Part shown: positions 58,301 through 64,000 of the stretch, piece after piece
Position numbering within the stretch: the stretch's first letter is position 1
Layout: the number at the start of each line of letters is the position of its first letter
NCBI GenBank assembly: GCA_008694505.1
Contig: VZDJ01000623.1
Span: 17,107,754 to 17,171,753 of the forward strand
Direction of reading: 5' to 3'
From: Cyanoderma ruficeps
Lineage: Eukaryota > Chordata > Aves > Passeriformes > Timaliidae
DNA length: 64,000 nucleotides
The notes under the pieces: generated by a model
Databases searched by the model: none
Told to the model about the DNA's origin: nothing
The model's input: the letters and a program-made list of their open reading frames with translations, nothing else
Made by a program: the position numbers and the translations under genes

Positions 58301-61300
58301 CTTAGGGAAAGGAGAATAGAGACCTGTCTGCTTACAGGACTTTCCACCTAATTGCCTATAAATAATTGTCTTGTGCATATTACCCACATCAGAGCATGGT
58401 CTATAAGCCTGGATGTCAGCTGCAGAGCTCAGCTGCTGTTTGTAAATGGTATTAACTGTGCTCTTGGTTTCTCTGTGCTTAACTGTATATAGTTTTGTTT
58501 TATTGGCACTGTACTGTAAGCATATTCTGCACTATGCAAATATAAGAGCTGAGAAGCATATGGGCCGAATCCTGCAACATTCACTCAGGCAAATGGCCAA
58601 TTCACTTGATGGGAACTTTTCCTGAGTAAGCAGTGGGAGCAGACTCTCAGCTCCATCGTATGCCTCGGCTTGTTTTCAGGTATGACAACAGACATTGGTG
58701 CTTTGCAAAGAAGGAAAGAAGGGTACAAGACCCAGTAATGTGGGTAGATGCTTTGCTCTGTTCTTCTCAAGGCTTAAGATCCACTGAGATGCTACAAAAG
58801 GCACAGTCAGTATAGAACGACCCTCTCCAGCCTTTAGCAGGCTGATAAAAATCTGCTAGTAAAAGGAGAGACATTAACAACAGGAAAGAGTCTTCAGGAC
58901 GAGAGGAAAGGGCCTCAAGTTGTGTCAAGGGAGGTTTAGGCTAGGTATTAGGAAAAATTTCTTCACTGAAAAGTGATCAGATATGGGAACAGGCTGCCCA
59001 GGGAAGTAGGGAAATCTCCATCCTCAGAAGTGTTCAAAAGACTTGTGGATGTGGCACTTGAGGACATGGTTTATTGGTGGACTTGACAGTGCTGGATCAA
59101 CAGTTGGTCTTTTCCAGTCTTAATAATTCTGTGATTCAATATGTGATAAAATTTCTCCATCCCCAATCTGGACATAATCTCATGGTACCAGTAGTGGAGA
59201 CATCTCTCTAGTCAATACAGACAGATTTAGGCTGCAGGGATTCATGGAGTGAGGGGAAAGAGGAGGGAAATCCTGCTTTTTATAAAGAGCACCACTGATT
59301 TCTGCTCCACCACAGGAGCTTTGTCAGAGAGACATAACTCAAAGGGGAAATTTCAGGATTCAGCTCTGCATCCAGCTCTGGTTCAGCCCTGCCATCTATC
59401 ATACAGGAATGGGGTTTCACCCCTTAACTGTGTTGGTGACAAAAAGCTCTGTTCCATTTCCTGATCTCTGTATATTACATGGCCCAAGCTGTGGTGGCAA
59501 GCAGTATGTTGTGGACTTCAGGTCCAAGTCCTACAGAAGCTCACACAGGTGCTTTTCTTAATTGACTCTAATTTTGTCTACACTGCCCCTCACAGTTTGA
59601 TATGTATCAGAGAAGCTGGATTTCTTCGATCTAGCTACCATGGGAACAGTGCAGCACTGATGCTGTAGCACACATTTCAGCATGATCCCCACACGGGCCC
59701 TGGTTACACACTTGGGGCTGCTGAATTGTGTTGAACACTGGGCTGTGTGTTCTCAGTGCTAATGTCATCCCTAATAGCTACACCAGTATTACCAGTGGTA
59801 CCCATATCTTTCTTTCTCCTGCAGCCATTTCTTTCAGATTGGAAACTTAAGCTGCTGCCCTTGCTCATGGTCCTCATCCTCATCTTCATCCTCATGCACC
59901 TTTTAAACAAAATAGCTAATTCAAATAGAGGCTTAAAAGTCAAAGACTCCAGACCTGGTTTTGGAAACTCTTTTGAACATGGCTTTTCTCCTTGTATTTG
60001 AAAAAATAGAAAAAAAGAAAAAAAAAAGGAAGAAAAAAATGAAAATATATTCTCATCAGGAAATGTTGGCAAAAAGGATTTAATTACAGAAATCATTTTG
60101 CACCCTACGGAGAAAGCATGAAGAATGGCATATTTCCACATTTGAATTGCACATTCATCAAGAAAAGAGTGATTTCCCCTTAAGAATGTTCTGGAGAAGT
60201 AGAAAAGAGCATTGAACCCTGGGGTGTGTATTTTATAGTATCCAAAAGGCAAATGGTTTCACTTCCATTGATTAAAATATATGGGTTTTCCCTCTGGATT
60301 ATTTTCCTAGATATACAAAAAAACCCCCAAAATCTTTAGTAGTGTCTGTCAAGCAGTGCAGCCTCTTAGGAGATGTCTCCACTAAGGCAAAAGACTCACC
60401 AAACCAACTGCTGCTGAACTTGGCCAGCCAGAAGCCTTTGACCACCAGATGTTGCTACTTTTTTTTGCTTGATGAATGGGGGCTTTACAAGAGGTGTTTT
60501 CATTGTTTTGTTGGAGCAAATGTCAATATGGAAACATAAGCTGGCATTAGGAGCACTAGGTGTTAATTGGAGTGCCAGCTCCAGGACTTGCTGTCCTTGC
60601 TCTCTGGCACACAAGGTCTAACAGGCTCGTGTATTAGTCTTGTCATTCACCTTCTTGTCCCACAGATGTGGCTTCTTTACAAACTTTTTGCAAACACTGC
60701 GTGGAGGAGAACTGGACTCAATAATCACTGTTCTCAAGGAGCAAAGTGCGAAGTTGCTGGGGTGCAAGACCCAGGCACAACGTGGTAGGCTGATGAACAC
60801 TGATAGTTTGAATGTACATCTTCATAAAATATGCTCCAAATTAGTATGCAGCACACTTCTGTGACCACAGTAATTCACCGTGAATTGAAGTAGGATTTTC
60901 CTAAGTCGCTTTTTCCCATTAAATTACTATTGTTCTTTTTTTCCAGGAGCATTATTGTCTAGTTCTGTTAACAGAGAAAGGCCAATTACAAAAACAGTGC
61001 TGACCTGTTAAACTTGAGTTTACCAGCCAGAACTCAAATAAACAGCATTCTACTTCCCACTTGGGTTTACTGATTTTCTCTTAATAGTCACTTGAGCTTT
61101 AAAAAAAAAATAAATAAATTTCTGGGGTGAATGGGTGTATCAACTGAGTGTTTCAAAACTGCAGGAAAGTAATGCAAACTGTAAGAGCACTAAGAACAAG
61201 AAAAAGAAAAAGTTATATGTAATTGGAAGAGAAGATGTTCCATTTCCTTTCTAAAATCAAATGCAAACTGCTCATGTGACTGATTTAGTATTGAACAAGA

Positions 61301-64000
61301 GAGGAAAAATTGCTTCTTGGCATTTAAATGGAAATGTTTCTTGTTCCGAAATTTTGGAAGCTTGCATACTGTATGATTTTTGAAAAGCTTATACAATTAC
61401 CATTGAATTTGGATGAGGTCTATTCCTAACAATATATATATTTCTCAGTTAAACTTTTTCCTTCCGGAGACCTAAATTACCTTTGTCTAGAGTCTAGATT
61501 CCTGATGTGGAATATATTCCAGAGGTAATAAGGCCAATGCAAATATATTTCATTTTTAATATGTATGTCTGAAAAAAAAGTGAACAGCAGCAGCTATTTT
61601 GCAAAGCAGACCTTTATGTCAAGGACTCTGCTGTTTAAGGATGATGTTCTGGTTTGCTGTGCACCTTTTTACTGTGATTTCTGGATTTGGAATAAAACAT
61701 ATATCTTACCTCTTGCTTCCCACGAAGGCTAGAAATTTTAAGACAGGAGAAAAAGGCAGACCACAGCAGACTCACACCTGGCTGATTTAAAGGTATGCCA
61801 TGAAAAGCATGATTCCCATGTAGCTCAGAGCACTGCGTGAAGTACTGCAGTCCATTATGTTCAGCACTCCTCTTACAATGCGGTTCTAGGGCTGAATCCA
61901 GTGTCACTCCAAGATTTGTGATGTCAACACAAGCTCTGTAGAGACTGTTGCTGAAAAGTTTTGTAAGAGCACATTTTGAGGAGGGACTCGAAAAGAAAAA
62001 TGGGATTATTTGGTGAATGAGAAAATGATAGGCTGAGTGTAAATGGCAATGGGTGATATATCCTGATAAGTTATTGAGGACTTGCCCAAGGTCACGCAGT
62101 GAAGCAGTAGCAGGACCTGACACTTAGCAGCAGCATAACCCTTTCTTTCTTCAGAGCATGCTGAATAACAGCATTAAATAAACCTGAATTTCTTGTCACT
62201 ACTGATTAAAAAATTAAAAAACAGATATAACCAAAACAATCCCTCCCAAACAAATAAAAGGCAGAAACTGGTAGCATCGATCTTCCACCTCAAGGAAAAG
62301 TAACCTTAAATCTTGCAGGCCTTCTTTCTTTTATTTTAATTATCAAACAGCACAATTCTGTAAAAAAAGTTTTAAAATAGCAATAGTAACTGATAATGAT
62401 TGTGATGTCATCTCCTGAGACCCTTGTGGATGATGCTCCCTGACCCCAAAAGCAAGACATTATGCAATCTGCCTGACTAGAGGCACAGGAGAAGCAGAGG
62501 TTTCCAGCTGCTCACGACGTGTGCTGAAACTAGACCCCACCTGACCCCGAGAAGAGAGGGAGGTTCACCACAGCCAGGACATGAAGGCATCACCTGATGC
62601 AGATCTCGACCTTCTTCTTGCCTCCATCCTGATCCCCATTCCATTCTCATGCTAAAGCCAATGCCAGTCCAACCCCATGTCTATTCCATGCCCAAGACCA
62701 AGCCATTCCTATCGTACCCAAGTGCATCCTCTCCTGTTCCTATTACCTTCTCATTCTCATGTCCACACTTGATCCACCTCATCACATGCCCATACATCTG
62801 TCCATGCCCACATCATGTCCCTCCCTTCCTCATAGCCCTGTCCATCTCCTTTTCATGCCATGCATGCCTACATGCATGCCCAAACCCCTTTCATGCCCAT
62901 GTCCTGCCCTTCTCCCAACACCCATGCCATGCCTATGCCTGTGTCCTCCCCTGATCCGTGCCCATGCCACAACTGCATCATGCCCATGCCTGTGCCTATT
63001 CCCATCTCATGCCAGTATCTGTGTTCTCCTCATGCCCATGCCATGCCTGTGTCTATGTACATCCCTGGCCCATGTCTATTCTGTGATCGTGACCATGCCC
63101 ATGTCCGTATTTTTCCTCAGCCCCACGTCCATGCCCTGCCCGTGTCTGTGCCCTCCCCGGCTTCACGCTCCTGCCATGTCCATGCCCATGGCACCCCACC
63201 TCTGTTCCCACCCCGTGCCCCTCTCCACGCATCCGCAGGCCATGTCCGAGCTGTTCCCACGCCGCTGGGGTGGGCAGCCGCCAGCCGCATGTGCGCCTGT
63301 CATTCCAGCCGGGAGCGCCGGCTCCTGCCTCCCATTCATGTAACCTGTGTGTGTCTCTCTTTCTCTCTGTGTGTAACAGCGAGAGGGAGAGAGCGAGCGA
63401 GGCACGGAGAGAGGGAGGAGGAGGGGGGAAGCTTTAAATAAAGCCTTTGGATTGCAGCTGCTTATTTTGGGCAGTCCTACCAGGACGATTCCTGTCAGGA
63501 AAGAAGCTGGACCAGTCGTTGTCCTTTTTTTTTTTTTAATTTATTTTGATTTTGATTTTTTGGGGGTGGCAGCGGTGTATCTCTACGCTGCCTGCGGAGA
63601 TGAGCTCCGGTGCCTGCCTGTAGTTTCCACTTTGGGATCGCTGGACACAGAAGTGGCATTTCGGTGGGGGGAAGCTGCAGACATGGTAAGATTCGCTTTT
63701 TCCTCTGAAAAGTGTATTTATGCCAAAGACTCTCTTGAATTTTCCCTTCCCCCTTCCCTCTTCCCACTGTGATATATGATATAAAACAGCCAGGCACACA
63801 GGCTGGGGCTGGGGAGAAGCTCCCTGAATCCCTGGCTTTTCCCTCCCCAGCATCCATCCTTCCCTGCTGCCCAGTTCCCTGCCCTCCCCTCGCACAGTTT
63901 GCAGCAATTCGGAGGGAGGCAAGGATGCTGCGGGAAGCTCCGGGCTGGGGCGGGGGAGGATCAGGCACCCCCAGAATGCCAAAACCTTGCTTCAGGGTAT

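Overview
This window looks like nuclear DNA from a bird. The genome is AT-rich with little CpG, and its interspersed repeats are almost all 3' ends of CR1 LINEs, both as sense copies ending in ATTCTGTGATT-type tails and as antisense copies beginning AATCACAGAATGGTT. It also carries a retroviral solo LTR of a type common in birds (TGTCATGGTTTAACCCC terminus) and faint MIR-like core-SINE remnants. I see no Alu, L1 or B1/B2 elements. Nothing suggests bacterial or viral genomic sequence, and there are no operons, CRISPR arrays, tRNAs or rRNAs that I can support. The species cannot be fixed from the sequence alone.

Layout. From 1 to about 51 kb there is no exon I can defend. This stretch is intergenic or deep-intronic DNA with scattered CR1 fragments (2.6, 4.7, 5.7, 10.2, 15.3, 18.4, 19.8, 26.7, 37.4 and 49.0 kb), one 576-bp solo LTR (31.66-32.23 kb), a second piece of what looks like the same LTR family (18.33-18.40 kb), about a dozen MIR-like relics, and microsatellites including a perfect TTCCC/GGGAA pentamer array at 41.0 kb. 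Several repeat-free stretches rich in homeodomain- and POU-type motifs (especially 25.73-26.30 kb) look like candidate conserved noncoding elements. That call rests on composition only.

The right-hand 13 kb differs. Three plus-strand segments end at good 5' splice sites: one near 51.5 kb (ATG then 11 codons before a GTAAGG donor), one at 56.12-56.28 kb (polypyrimidine tract plus AG, 160 bp, GTAAGC donor), and one in a CpG-richer, promoter-like region at 63.2-63.69 kb whose last three bases are ATG directly before GTAAGA. The simplest reading is the 5' end, possibly with alternative first exons, of one gene transcribed rightwards whose main coding exons lie beyond the window. I could not identify that gene. 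A degenerate CATGCC-rich minisatellite (62.64-63.21 kb) sits just upstream of the last candidate promoter.

The long open frames in this window (up to about 190 codons) fall in simple repeats, LTR, CR1 or unremarkable AT-rich DNA. None has a recognisable protein family, so none is called as a gene. I did not find a novel biological system. The most useful leads are the three candidate 5' exons, the CNE candidates, and an ancient palindromic repeat at 58.6 kb.
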